Below the pieces are notes generated by a model. The model did not search any database and was not told the origin of the DNA. It worked only from the letters and a program-made list of their open reading frames with translations. 64,000 nucleotides of DNA, from assembly GCF_001905345.1 (NCBI RefSeq), contig NZ_LFBV01000002.1:558001-622000 (forward strand). Reading direction: 5' to 3'. Shown piece after piece: positions 16,842-25,004 of this stretch (positions within the stretch are counted from its first letter, which is position 1; the number at the start of each line of letters is the position of its first letter). The position numbers were made by a program, and so were the translations under genes. Source of the stretch: Streptomyces uncialis (GTDB lineage: Bacteria; Actinomycetota; Actinomycetes; Streptomycetales; Streptomycetaceae).

Positions 16842-16869
16842 GGCGGGGGCCGATGGACCGGCCCCCGCC
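16842..16869. terminator. Bidirectional terminator hairpin
   Basis: GGCGGGGGCC (16842-16851) pairs with GGCCCCCGCC (16860-16869) around an 8-nt loop, just before the end of the converging ABC transporter gene at 16883. Confidence 0.75.
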
Positions 16870-16882
16870 CACCGGGCCGCTC

Positions 16883-18619
16883 TCAGCCCTCCGCCAGGAC
16901 CATCCCGTCGTCGAGGCGGACCACCCGGGGAAGCCGTTCGATCGTCGACTCGCGGTGGGCGATGACGATCAGGGTGCGGTCCGCGCGCAGCGTGTCGACG
17001 GCGATCTCCAGCCGCCGGGCGGTGTCCGGGTCGAGATCGGCGGTCGCCTCGTCCAGGACCAGGACGGCGGGGTCGACCAGCGCCGCCCGTACCAGACCGA
17101 TGAGCTGGAGTTCACCCGCGGACAGCGCCTCGGCGCCGCGGCCGACCCTGGTGCGCAGACCGTCCGGGAGACCCCGCGTCCAGTCCTCCAGGTCCAGCCG
17201 GGCCACGGCGGCGGCGATCCGCTTCTCGTCCGGGGTGCCGGGCACCAGACCCAGGTTGTCCAGGAGGGAACCGTCGATCAGGTGCACCCGTTGCGGCACG
17301 AGGACGACGCGGCGGCGCAGTTCGGCGGCGGAGAGCTCGCGCAGATCCCTGCCGTCGTAGTGGACGCTGCCCGAGTCGGGGGTGTAGAGCCCGGTGACCA
17401 GTTTGGCGAGGGTGGTCTTCCCGGCGCCCGTGGGTCCCGCGAGCCCGAGCCGCTCACCGGGCTCGACCCGCAGCGAGAGGCCGTGCAGCACCTCCCTGCC
17501 ACTCAGGTACGAATAGCGCACCGCGCGGATGTCCAGCACTCCACGGGCGGCGGTCAGCGGCCCACTCCTCCCGGTGTACGGCCCGCGGGGCGGCACCACC
17601 ACGGACGGACCCGGTCCGGGGTCTTCGCGGGACGCGGTGGTGGCGAGCAGGTCGAGGAGCCGGGCGAGGCCGACCAGGGTGAGCTTGACCTGGCCGACCA
17701 GGTTGGACGCCTGGGCCGCCGAGTCGAAGAGCTGGCGCGTGGCCAGGACGAACACGACGACGGTGCCCACGCTCACGCGGCCCTCGGCCACCAGCCGGCC
17801 GCCGAGCAGCAGCAGTACCGCGGTCGTCGCCCCCTGCACCACGCGGGCAAGGCTGATGAGGGACAACGACCGCTGGCTCCGGCGGGCCGCTCGGTAGCGC
17901 CGCTCGCCGTCGCGCAGGAAACGCGTACGCCAGAAGTCGGTGCCGCCGCCGGTCCGGAGCATCTCGTGGGACTGCACCAGCTCGCGGTAGGTGGTGGCGA
18001 CCCGGCCCGCCGCGGCCGCCTCGGCGGCGAACGCGGGATCGGCGGCCTTCTTGAACAGCCGCAGCACAACGATGATGGCGGGCACGAACACCACCAGCAG
18101 GGCCGATGCCAGCAGGGGCGAGTAGCCGAACAGCACGATCGTGGTGAGGAGCAGTTGTCCGGCGACGGTCAGGACATCGGGCAGCTGGGCCCGGACGAAG
18201 TTGGCCAGATCGGCGATCTCGGTCGTGGCGCGCCGCAGCAGATCACCCGAGGGCTGGGCCTCCAGGAACCGCAGCGGGGCCCGGGAGAGCCGTTCGACGA
18301 CGAGGTCCCGCAGTTCGCGGACCACCCGTTCGCCGACGGTGGTGAGCCGGATCTCCGACTGCCGGAAGAGCAGCAGCCGCAGCAGAGCGAGCGCGGTCAG
18401 GACCGCCACCGCGGTCATCAGCCCGGCCCGGTCGCCGTCCAGCAGGCGGTCGACGCCCGCGCCGATGACCGCGGGTACGGCCACGGTGGTCGCGGTGGCA
18501 GCCACGCTCAGGGCCAGTGCGGCGAGGACGCCGCGGCGCTGGGTACGCAGATGGGGCCAGGCGCGCCGGAGTACAGCGCGCTGGTCGGGGCTCGCGGACA
18601 GCCGTGCCTGTTCAGCCAC
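16883..18619 (-). CDS. ABC half-transporter (membrane + ATPase), catalytic-site subunit of an IrtAB-like heterodimer
   Basis: The product is 578 residues: an exporter-fold membrane domain to about residue 320 (hydrophobic stretches GVLAALALSVAATATTVAVPAVIG, LMTAVAVLTALALLRLLLF, TVAGQLLLTTIVLFGYSPLL), then a nucleotide-binding domain. Walker A is GPTGAGKTT, Walker B VLVLDEATADLD with the catalytic Glu, His switch IAHRES. The signature reads LSAGELQLIG instead of LSGGQ. The start overlaps the stop of the upstream half-transporter by 8 nt, so the two are made together and probably pair. With a SIP reductase first in the operon and an iron box in the divergent promoter, the likely role is siderophore import or export, as with mycobacterial IrtAB. 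Confidence 0.88.
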   Translation of the reverse strand: MAEQARLSASPDQRAVLRRAWPHLRTQRRGVLAALALSVAATATTVAVPAVIGAGVDRLLDGDRAGLMTAVAVLTALALLRLLLFRQSEIRLTTVGERVVRELRDLVVERLSRAPLRFLEAQPSGDLLRRATTEIADLANFVRAQLPDVLTVAGQLLLTTIVLFGYSPLLASALLVVFVPAIIVVLRLFKKAADPAFAAEAAAAGRVATTYRELVQSHEMLRTGGGTDFWRTRFLRDGERRYRAARRSQRSLSLISLARVVQGATTAVLLLLGGRLVAEGRVSVGTVVVFVLATRQLFDSAAQASNLVGQVKLTLVGLARLLDLLATTASREDPGPGPSVVVPPRGPYTGRSGPLTAARGVLDIRAVRYSYLSGREVLHGLSLRVEPGERLGLAGPTGAGKTTLAKLVTGLYTPDSGSVHYDGRDLRELSAAELRRRVVLVPQRVHLIDGSLLDNLGLVPGTPDEKRIAAAVARLDLEDWTRGLPDGLRTRVGRGAEALSAGELQLIGLVRAALVDPAVLVLDEATADLDPDTARRLEIAVDTLRADRTLIVIAHRESTIERLPRVVRLDDGMVLAEG

Positions 18620-20432
18620 CGGTGGTCACCCGGGCCTCCGTGCCGGTGATCCCGGCCGGGGTGGCGGGCTCCAGCGTGACGACCTGGTCGGCGGCGGCCA
18701 GCGGGGCCGGCCGGTGGGTGGCCCACACCACCGCCGTGCCCTCGGCCCAGGCCCGTAGCCGTGCCACGATGATGCGTTCGGTGGCGGTGTCGACGGCCGA
18801 GGTGATGTCGTCGAGGAGCAGGACGGCCGGTCGGCGCAGTACCGCGCGGGCGAGGGCGAGGCGTTGGAGCTGTCCCCCGGAAAGGGTGCTGCCGCGCTCC
18901 GCGACCTCGGTCCCCAGTCCGTCGGGCAGCGAGTCGAGGTAGCCGTCCAGGGCGGCGACACGGCAGGCGTCGCGCAGTTCGTCGTCGCTGAAGGTGCCGC
19001 CCAGCCGCAGATTGTCGGCGAGTGTGCCGCTGATGGTGCCCGAGCGCTGGGGCACGAATCCGATGCGGGTGTGGACGTGGAGCGGGTCGGCATCCCTCAG
19101 CGGGACACCGCCGAACCGGACCTCCCCGTCGCCGGGGTCGACGAGCCGGGCGAGGACACGCAGCAGAACGGTCTTGCCCGAGGCCATGGGTCCGGTGACG
19201 GCTGTCAGGGTGCCGGGTGCGGCCGTCAGGGTGACCGGGGCGAGCGCGGTGCGCCCGCCGACGGTGACGGACACGGACTCCGCTTCCAGCAGACCCTCCA
19301 CCGGCAGGTCACGGGCGGGCCGCTCAGCCGGCCGCTCGTCGGGCCCGGGCAGGAGCACCTCCTGAAGTCTGCGGGCCGCGGTCACGGCCTGGCTGAGCTG
19401 GCTCAGCCGCATGGTCAGCACACCCACCCACAGCACCAGCATGCTCATCCAGCTGGTGAACGCGACGATCCCCCCTACCGACATGTCGCCCCGCAGCACG
19501 GCGAGTCCGCCGAGGCCGAGCCCGGCGCCGATCGCCAGGGCGGGCACGAACGGGGAGAGCGCGGCCCAGTCCGCCGAGATCCTGGCGGCGGCGAGCGTGT
19601 GCTCGGTGACGTCCGCGCTACGGGCCGCATGGCGCCGTACGAGGGCCGGTTCGCCTCCGATGCCGCGTACGGCGGCGCTCGCGGACAGCAGGTCCTCGAC
19701 GGCGTCGGCGCGGTCGGCGTGCGCCGTGGAGAGCGCGGTGTTCGCCCGGCCGAAGCGCCGGGGGAACCAGTACGTGTTGATCCACACCAGCGGCGGCACA
19801 CAGGCGAGACCGACGACGGCGAGCAGCGGGTCGAGGCGGACGATCGCGGCGATCATCACGGCGAATCCCACCGCACCGGTGACGAAGGACGGGACTCCCA
19901 TCAGCCAGGTGCGGACGAGGTCGACGTCGCGGGTGCCGCGCATCCCCAGATCTCCCTCGCCGAACCGTCCCAGCGAGCGGCTGTCGAGCCGGGCGACCCG
20001 GTCGGCGAGGGCGAGTTGGAGGCGGTTGCCCTGGAGGGTGCCGACGAGGGTGGAGAACCAGCCGACCGCCATCTCGGCAGCGGCGGCGACGAGTCCGGCG
20101 GCCAGGATCAGCAGCGCCCAGTTCCACAGGGCGTCCTCGTCGCCGCCGACGACGCCCCGGTCCACGGCGCGTTCGATGAACCATGGGAGCGCGATCAGGG
20201 CCAACTGGTAGAGCAGGCCGCTGAGTACGGCCGAGGTGAGGAGTCCGGCGCCGCTCCGCAGACAGGCGCCGAGCAGTCTCCGTCCGTCCTTGGCCGTAGG
20301 ACCGGAGCCGGGATCGGGACCAGGACCGGGGTCGGGACCGGAGTCGGGGCCGGAGTCGGGATGGCCGGACCGGTCGCCGTCGGTCGGGGTGGTGTCGTCC
20401 GGGGCGGTGTCGTCCGGGGGTGCGGCGGTCAT
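18612..20432 (-). CDS. ABC half-transporter, partner subunit with Asp in place of Walker-B Glu
   Basis: The product is 606 residues from the ATG at 20432, 8 nt after the SIP gene stop; an ATG at 20465 would overlap that gene. The first 45 residues are a Gly-Pro-Asp-Ser repeat (DSGPDSGPDPGPGPDPGSGP). The membrane domain follows (LLTSAVLSGLLYQLALIALPWFIERAVDRG and later segments). The ATPase has Walker A GPMASGKTV, an intact LSGGQLQRLALA signature, and Walker B VLLLDDITSAVD, where the catalytic Glu is Asp; the switch His is ATHRPA. Combined with the LSAGE signature of its partner, one composite ATP site (this Walker A/B with the partner signature) should be degenerate and the other canonical. 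Such asymmetry is typical of heterodimeric exporter-fold transporters. Confidence 0.88.
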   Translation of the reverse strand: MTAAPPDDTAPDDTTPTDGDRSGHPDSGPDSGPDPGPGPDPGSGPTAKDGRRLLGACLRSGAGLLTSAVLSGLLYQLALIALPWFIERAVDRGVVGGDEDALWNWALLILAAGLVAAAAEMAVGWFSTLVGTLQGNRLQLALADRVARLDSRSLGRFGEGDLGMRGTRDVDLVRTWLMGVPSFVTGAVGFAVMIAAIVRLDPLLAVVGLACVPPLVWINTYWFPRRFGRANTALSTAHADRADAVEDLLSASAAVRGIGGEPALVRRHAARSADVTEHTLAAARISADWAALSPFVPALAIGAGLGLGGLAVLRGDMSVGGIVAFTSWMSMLVLWVGVLTMRLSQLSQAVTAARRLQEVLLPGPDERPAERPARDLPVEGLLEAESVSVTVGGRTALAPVTLTAAPGTLTAVTGPMASGKTVLLRVLARLVDPGDGEVRFGGVPLRDADPLHVHTRIGFVPQRSGTISGTLADNLRLGGTFSDDELRDACRVAALDGYLDSLPDGLGTEVAERGSTLSGGQLQRLALARAVLRRPAVLLLDDITSAVDTATERIIVARLRAWAEGTAVVWATHRPAPLAAADQVVTLEPATPAGITGTEARVTTGG

Positions 20433-20439
20433 CTGCGGG

Positions 20440-21243
20440 TCAGACCTCGCTGTCCTGTGTCTCACCCCTGGTCCAGTAGGCGGTCAGATGGGTGTCGGAG
20501 CGTTCCATGCCGAGTCCGCGCACGAAGTGGTGGCGCAGGCCGCGGACGACCTCCCGTTCGGCCGCCCCCCATATCCGTCCCCGGCCGGCGGGCAGCTTCA
20601 GTGCCGAGGCCCGTTCGTGCAGCAGCAGTCCGGGGGCGCGGCCGTCGCGGTGCAGCCACTGAACGCGGGCGTCGGCGCGGGTCGTGAGTTCCTGTTCCTC
20701 GGCGGCGTCGGCCACTTCGATGAGCGCCGACACCCGGTGATCCGGCGGGAGTTGTTCCAGCAGGGCGCCGATCGCCGGGAGCGCGGTCTCGTCGCCGAGC
20801 AGGACGGTCCAGTCCGCTTCGGGGTCGAGCGTGTAGGCGGGGGTGGGCCCGAACCAGATGGACTCGTCGCCGGGTGCGGCGTGCTCCGCCCAGCCGGAGG
20901 CGAGTTCGTCGGCGCCGTGCAGGACGAAGTCCATGTCCACCTCGCCGAGTTCGGGACGGTGGTGGCGGATCGTGTAGCGGCGCAGCCGTGGCCGGGCGGC
21001 GGGGAGCAGGCTTCGCGCGGCGTCGATGGTGAACGGCCTCGGGAGGACGACGTCCGGCGCGTAGAAGTAGAGGGCGACATGCTGGTCGGTGCCGTTGTCC
21101 GGGAGGTGCGCCAACTCCTCTCCGGTGAAGGTGATCCGGGCCATCCGGGGGGTGACGCGGCGCACCCGCCGTACCCGCGTCACATGAAGTCCTCCTGGTC
21201 GGCTGTGCGCACCTGGACGGTGCTGGGTCGACGCCCCGCTCAT
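20440..21243 (-). CDS. Siderophore-interacting protein (flavin-dependent ferric-siderophore reductase)
   Basis: The product is 267 residues from an ATG with GAGGAG at good spacing. It matches the SIP/ViuB family: VRRVTPRMARITFTGEEL, the FAD-binding RLRRYTIRHHRP (R-x-Y-T/S), VDMDFVLHGADELASGWAEHAAPGDES, and the NAD(P)-side LLGDETALPAIGALLEQL and GAAEREVVRGLRHHF motifs. These cytosolic flavoproteins reduce Fe(III) in imported siderophores to release Fe(II). It is the first gene of the operon with the two half-ABC transporters; in mycobacteria a SIP domain is fused to IrtA, so this locus is a split version. The iron box at 21308-21325 lies upstream. Confidence 0.93.
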   Translation of the reverse strand: MSGASTQHRPGAHSRPGGLHVTRVRRVRRVTPRMARITFTGEELAHLPDNGTDQHVALYFYAPDVVLPRPFTIDAARSLLPAARPRLRRYTIRHHRPELGEVDMDFVLHGADELASGWAEHAAPGDESIWFGPTPAYTLDPEADWTVLLGDETALPAIGALLEQLPPDHRVSALIEVADAAEEQELTTRADARVQWLHRDGRAPGLLLHERASALKLPAGRGRIWGAAEREVVRGLRHHFVRGLGMERSDTHLTAYWTRGETQDSEV

Positions 21244-21307
21244 CTCCTGGAGCTCCTCGCTCTTGATCCTCAGGCCAACACGTCAGATCTTGCTCGGAAC
21301 GAGTACG

Positions 21308-21325
21308 TTAGGCAAGCCTTACCTA
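21308..21325. promoter_or_regulatory. Divergent iron box for SIP-ABC operon and siderophore-binding gene
   Basis: TTAGGCAAGCCTTACCTA matches the left and right halves of the DmdR/IdeR box. It is 65 nt from the SIP start and 66 nt from the lipoprotein start, so one repressor site can govern both directions. Confidence 0.82.
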
Positions 21326-21390
21326 TTGCCCTCTCGTTCATGGCGAGGGGGCGGCTTCACGCTGCGCAACCGACGGAGGAGCAAGACATC

Positions 21391-22377
21391 ATGACCCGTT
21401 CGCACACCATGACCGTTTCCCTGGGCCGCAGGCGGTTCGTCGGAGGACTCACGGGTGCCGCCACGGCCCTGGCCCTGACCGGTTGCGGTGTGAGCGAATC
21501 GTCCGGTGATGACAACTCCGGTGCGGACAAGGGCGCCGAAGGCGGTCTGCGCAGCGTCAAGACCGACAACGGCACGGTGAGACTGCCGCGGAACCCCGAG
21601 CGGGTCGTCGTCACCGACAACTACGCGGCCCTGATGCTGCTGGAGCTGGGGCTCGTGCCCGTCGGGGTGCCCGACGGAACCGCCAACCCGACCCTGATGC
21701 CGAAGCGGGACCACGAGCGGCTGAAGGACGTGAAGACGATAGGCGCGGTCGGCTCGCCCAACTCGCAGGCCGTCGCGGCGCTGAAGCCCGACATGATCCT
21801 CGACCAGTTCTACAAGGACAAGTCCGCGCCGTTGAAGTCCGTCGCCCCCGTGGCCCACTTCGACTGGGCCACCAGCGGGGCGCTGTGGCACGACCAGATC
21901 GCCAAGGCCGCGCTGGCGGTCAACCGGGAGGACAAGCTCACGGAGATCAAGAAGCGCTACCAGGACCGGCTCGGTGAGGTGAAGGCCGCGTACAGCAAGC
22001 AGATCGCGACCTCCACCTGGGCCCCGCTGAGCGGTGGCCAGAGCGGCCAGTTCTTCCTCGGTACGCCGCTCGTCACCGTGATGCGTGATGTGGGGCTCAA
22101 GATCGGCGCGGGCATCCCGGCCGACAAGGCCGGTTTCCTGGCGAAGAGTTACGAGGAGATCGATGTGCTCGACGACTGCACGGCGCTGATCTACCCGGTG
22201 CAGTTCGACGGCAAGCCCACCCCCACCACCCAGCAGCTGCTGGACAACAAGCTGTGGAAGAAGGTGCCCGCGGTGAAGGCGGGCCGGGCCTTCTCCTCCC
22301 AGCACTTCCTCATGGCCAACTACACCTTCGCCATCGGCGCGGTGGACGAGATCGAGGAGATGCTGAGGAAGCTCTGA
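21391..22377 (+). CDS. Iron-siderophore ABC transporter substrate-binding lipoprotein
   Basis: The product is 328 residues from the ATG at 21391 (GGAGGA upstream); the frame opens far upstream only as noncoding sequence. The N-terminus has RRRFVGGLTGAATALALTGC, a Tat-like arginine pair followed by a lipobox with Cys near residue 30. The mature part has the FepB/FhuD clamshell pattern: NGTVRLPRNPERVVVTDNYAALMLLELGLVPVGV, VGSPNSQAVAALKPDMILD, and LWKKVPAVKAGRAF near the end. It captures ferric siderophore outside the cell for a FecCD permease, most likely the pair that converges on it at 22562-24786. The iron box upstream supports this. Confidence 0.92.
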   Translation: MTRSHTMTVSLGRRRFVGGLTGAATALALTGCGVSESSGDDNSGADKGAEGGLRSVKTDNGTVRLPRNPERVVVTDNYAALMLLELGLVPVGVPDGTANPTLMPKRDHERLKDVKTIGAVGSPNSQAVAALKPDMILDQFYKDKSAPLKSVAPVAHFDWATSGALWHDQIAKAALAVNREDKLTEIKKRYQDRLGEVKAAYSKQIATSTWAPLSGGQSGQFFLGTPLVTVMRDVGLKIGAGIPADKAGFLAKSYEEIDVLDDCTALIYPVQFDGKPTPTTQQLLDNKLWKKVPAVKAGRAFSSQHFLMANYTFAIGAVDEIEEMLRKL

Positions 22378-22515
22378 CCGTCACGGTGTGCGGCGCGGCG
22401 CCGGTGTCGTTCCCCCGGCCTCGCGCCGCACACCACCCGGCCTCGCGCCGCGCACCCCGCCCCACGCCGCACACCACTCCCCGCACCGCCTCGCCGCACT
22501 TCCCCCGCGACGTGC

Positions 22516-22543
22516 CCCCCCGTCACCGACCGGCGACGGGGGG
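22516..22543. terminator. Hairpin between convergent lipoprotein and permease genes
   Basis: CCCCCCGTC (22516-22524) pairs with GACGGGGGG (22535-22543) around a 10-nt loop, just before the permease stop at 22562. Confidence 0.65.
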
Positions 22544-22561
22544 CCTGCGGCGGCCCGTACG

Positions 22562-23728
22562 TCAAGCACGCCCCGTTCCACGCCGCTTGAAGAGCACCCA
22601 GGCGAGGTACACGCCGCCGAGGACCGCCGTGGTGACCCCCACCGGCAGCTGGTTGTTGCGCTGGGACTCGTCCACCAGCCGCAGCGGTCCCAGCAGGTCG
22701 CCCACCCACGCCAGCGTGGTGAACAGCTGGGCGGACGCGAGGTGCGCCGCCGAGAGCAGCGCGGCCCCCACGGTCCCGGCGGACAGCACGCTGACCCCGG
22801 GGCCGCGGGTGAGCATCGCGGCGATCTGCGGCGCGGCCAGTGCCACGAAGGGGATCGGTCCCGCGCTGGCCACCGCGACCCCGCACAGCCCGATGCCCAG
22901 TACGGTCAGCGCGAGCCGCACCCGGTCGACGCGGACCCCCAGACCGCTCGCGAGGTCGTCACCCAGCTCCAGCATCCGCAGCTGTCTGCCGAGCAGCACG
23001 GTGGCCGGGAACAGTACGGCAAGGGCGACGGCCATCATCTGCACCGAGCTCCAGCCCCGGCCGTTCAGGGTGCCGACCAGCCAGATGTGCGCGTTCTGGG
23101 CGTTGTCGAGGCTGGAGCGGGTGAGCAGATAGGAGTTGACCGAGCCGAGCATCGCGGTCACCCCCAGCCCGACCAGGACCAGCCGTACCCCGTGCAGTCC
23201 GCCCCGGCTGGCCAGCACGAAGACCAGGAACGCGGTCATCAGGCCACCGGCGACCGCGCCCGTGGCGACCGTGGCGGCGCCTCCCCCGAAGGTGACGATC
23301 GCGAGGATCGCGCCGGTCGACGCGCCGCTGTTGAAGCCGATCACGTCCGGGCTGGCCAGCGGGTTCCTGGAGATGCTCTGGAAGATCGCGCCGCTGACCC
23401 CGAGCGCGGCGCCCACCAGGGCGGCGAGCAGTGCCTGCGGCAGTCTCTCGTGGTTCACGAAGTGCACGGCGAGCCGGTCGCCGGTGCCGTGGAAGAGCGC
23501 CTGGGCGACGTCCGGGAGCGGGACCGTGTAGGCGCCCACGCAGAGGCTGACGACCAGCGACAGCAGCGCCAGTACCAGTGCGGCGAGGGACACCACGGCC
23601 GTACGCGGGTGCACCCGGAAGGTGACGCGGCCCGACCACAGCCGTACCGGTCGGGTCGTGGAGGTGCGGCGGGGCGTAGCGGTGCTGTCGGAGCTGTCGG
23701 TGCCCGGGCGGGTTCTGGTCACGGTCAC
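22562..23728 (-). CDS. FecCD-family iron-siderophore permease (second of pair)
   Basis: The product is 388 residues from a GTG whose codon overlaps the preceding stop (GTGA). After a 40-residue Thr/Arg-rich cytosolic tail there are about nine to ten hydrophobic helices. Family motifs include LPQALLAALVGAALGVSGAIFQSISRNPLASPDVIGFNSGAS, GRQLRMLELGDDLASGLGV (the coupling loop that meets the ATPase) and ASAGPIPFVALAAPQIA. It forms half of the membrane channel for ferric siderophore uptake with the product of the overlapping upstream gene. Near the C-terminus QRNNQLPVGVTTAVLGGVYLAWVLFKRR is standard. No ATPase gene follows. Confidence 0.93.
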   Translation of the reverse strand: MTVTRTRPGTDSSDSTATPRRTSTTRPVRLWSGRVTFRVHPRTAVVSLAALVLALLSLVVSLCVGAYTVPLPDVAQALFHGTGDRLAVHFVNHERLPQALLAALVGAALGVSGAIFQSISRNPLASPDVIGFNSGASTGAILAIVTFGGGAATVATGAVAGGLMTAFLVFVLASRGGLHGVRLVLVGLGVTAMLGSVNSYLLTRSSLDNAQNAHIWLVGTLNGRGWSSVQMMAVALAVLFPATVLLGRQLRMLELGDDLASGLGVRVDRVRLALTVLGIGLCGVAVASAGPIPFVALAAPQIAAMLTRGPGVSVLSAGTVGAALLSAAHLASAQLFTTLAWVGDLLGPLRLVDESQRNNQLPVGVTTAVLGGVYLAWVLFKRRGTGRA

Positions 23729-24786
23729 AGTGAGATCTCCTTGCGCCTGCGCACCATCGCGATGAAGACCGGCGCGCCCACCAGCGCGGTGACCGCTCCG
23801 ACCTCCAGCTCCCCCTCGGGCAGCACGACGCGGCCCAGGATGTCGGAGGTCAGCAGCAGGATCGGGGCGAGCACCATGGAGTAGGGCAGCACCCAGCGCA
23901 GATCAGGTCCGGTCAGCCAGCGCGCGACCAGCGGGACGACGAGCCCGACGAAGCCGATGGGACCGGCGGCGGCGGTTGCCGCGCCGCACAGCAGGGTCAC
24001 CGCGAGCACGGCCGCCATCCTGGTGCGGGCGATCCGCGCGCCCAGGGCCTTGCCCAGGTCCTCCCCCAGCGCGAGGGCGTTGAGCGGGCGGGCCAGCAGC
24101 AGCGCGATCACCAGACCTGCCACCACGAACGGCACCAGGTCCCTCATCAGCTCCGGGTCCCGGCCGGCCAGCGAACCGACCATCCAGAACCTCATGTGGT
24201 CGAAGGTCGCGGCGTTGAACACGGTGAGTCCGCCGATGATCCCGCCCAGGCTCGCGCTCACCGCCGCCCCGGCCAGCGCGAGCCGTACGGGCGTGGGCCC
24301 GGCACGGCCGGACGCCCCCAGGAGGTAGACGACGACGGTGGCCAGCGCCGCGCCAAGGAAGGCGAACCACACCAGCGAGGTGAAGGTGGTCAGCCCGACG
24401 ACGCCGATACCGAAGACCACGGCGGCCGAGGCACCGGCGTTCACCCCGAGCAGTCCGGGGTCGGCGAGCGGGTTGCGGGTCATGGCCTGCATCACCGCAC
24501 CGGCGACCCCGAGTCCCGCGCCGACCATCAGGCCCACCAGGGTTCGCGGCAGCCTGAGTTCACGTATCACTCCGGTGGTGTACGAGTCGTCGCTGCCCAG
24601 GAGCGCGGCCCAGACCTGGGCCGGGGAGGTGTCCTTGGCGCCGATCCAGGTGCTGAGCACGACGAGGAGGACCAGTACGCCGGTGAGCGCGAGCAGCGCG
24701 GACCCGCGCGGCACCCAGCGGGCGCCGTCCCGCTTCCCGTTCTGCCGGGGGTCGGGCGGGGCGGCCAGGGGGGAACGTCGGGTCAC
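23725..24786 (-). CDS. FecCD-family iron-siderophore permease (first of pair)
   Basis: The product is 353 residues from the GTG at 24786, preceded by GGGGAG; the frame also has an ATG at 24948, only 7 nt from the iron box, giving 407 residues with a basic N-terminal extension. The family length (about 350) favours the inner start, with the outer one possible. Motifs: LPRTLVGLMVGAGLGVAGAVMQAMTRNPLADPGLLGVNAGAS, ARPLNALALGEDLGKALGARI as the coupling loop, and AAAGPIGFVGLVVPLVARWLTGPDLR. It is the first membrane subunit of the pair and is divergent from the ornithine monooxygenase-like gene across a shared iron box. Confidence 0.9.
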   Translation of the reverse strand: MTRRSPLAAPPDPRQNGKRDGARWVPRGSALLALTGVLVLLVVLSTWIGAKDTSPAQVWAALLGSDDSYTTGVIRELRLPRTLVGLMVGAGLGVAGAVMQAMTRNPLADPGLLGVNAGASAAVVFGIGVVGLTTFTSLVWFAFLGAALATVVVYLLGASGRAGPTPVRLALAGAAVSASLGGIIGGLTVFNAATFDHMRFWMVGSLAGRDPELMRDLVPFVVAGLVIALLLARPLNALALGEDLGKALGARIARTRMAAVLAVTLLCGAATAAAGPIGFVGLVVPLVARWLTGPDLRWVLPYSMVLAPILLLTSDILGRVVLPEGELEVGAVTALVGAPVFIAMVRRRKEISL

Positions 24787-24954
24787 CGCGGCGGCGCTCC
24801 CCGTGTACGGCGTCCCCGGGCCCGGTGGCCGGACATCGCAACCCGCATGATGGCGCTTCCCCGTTCTCACGATCGTGTGGCGGCGGCGACCGGAGTCCGA
24901 CAGCTGTTTCTTTACAGGCAGTTGGCACGCCGGAGCGCCCCGCCCCATTGCAAA

Positions 24955-24973
24955 GTAAGGCTAACCTTACCTA
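24955..24973. promoter_or_regulatory. Divergent iron box between permease and N-monooxygenase genes
   Basis: GTAAGGCTAACCTTACCTA contains the perfect inverted repeat GTAAGG-ctaa-CCTTAC and matches the iron-box consensus on the minus strand. It is 32 nt before the GTG at 25005 and lies upstream of the leftward permease operon. Confidence 0.85.
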
Positions 24974-25004
24974 CGATCGCGTCGGTTAGGGAGGCGATGC
25001 TGCG

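Noticed and set aside
20236..21390. 385-residue upstream extension of the siderophore-binding protein
   Set aside because: It is antisense to the SIP gene and crosses the iron box; the lipoprotein signal starts at the ATG 21391.
22381..22555. Runs of CGCCGCACACCAC after the lipoprotein gene, looked like a CRISPR-type or IS repeat
   Set aside because: Units are short, irregular and lack spacers; they read as simple GC/CA repeats beside a terminator.
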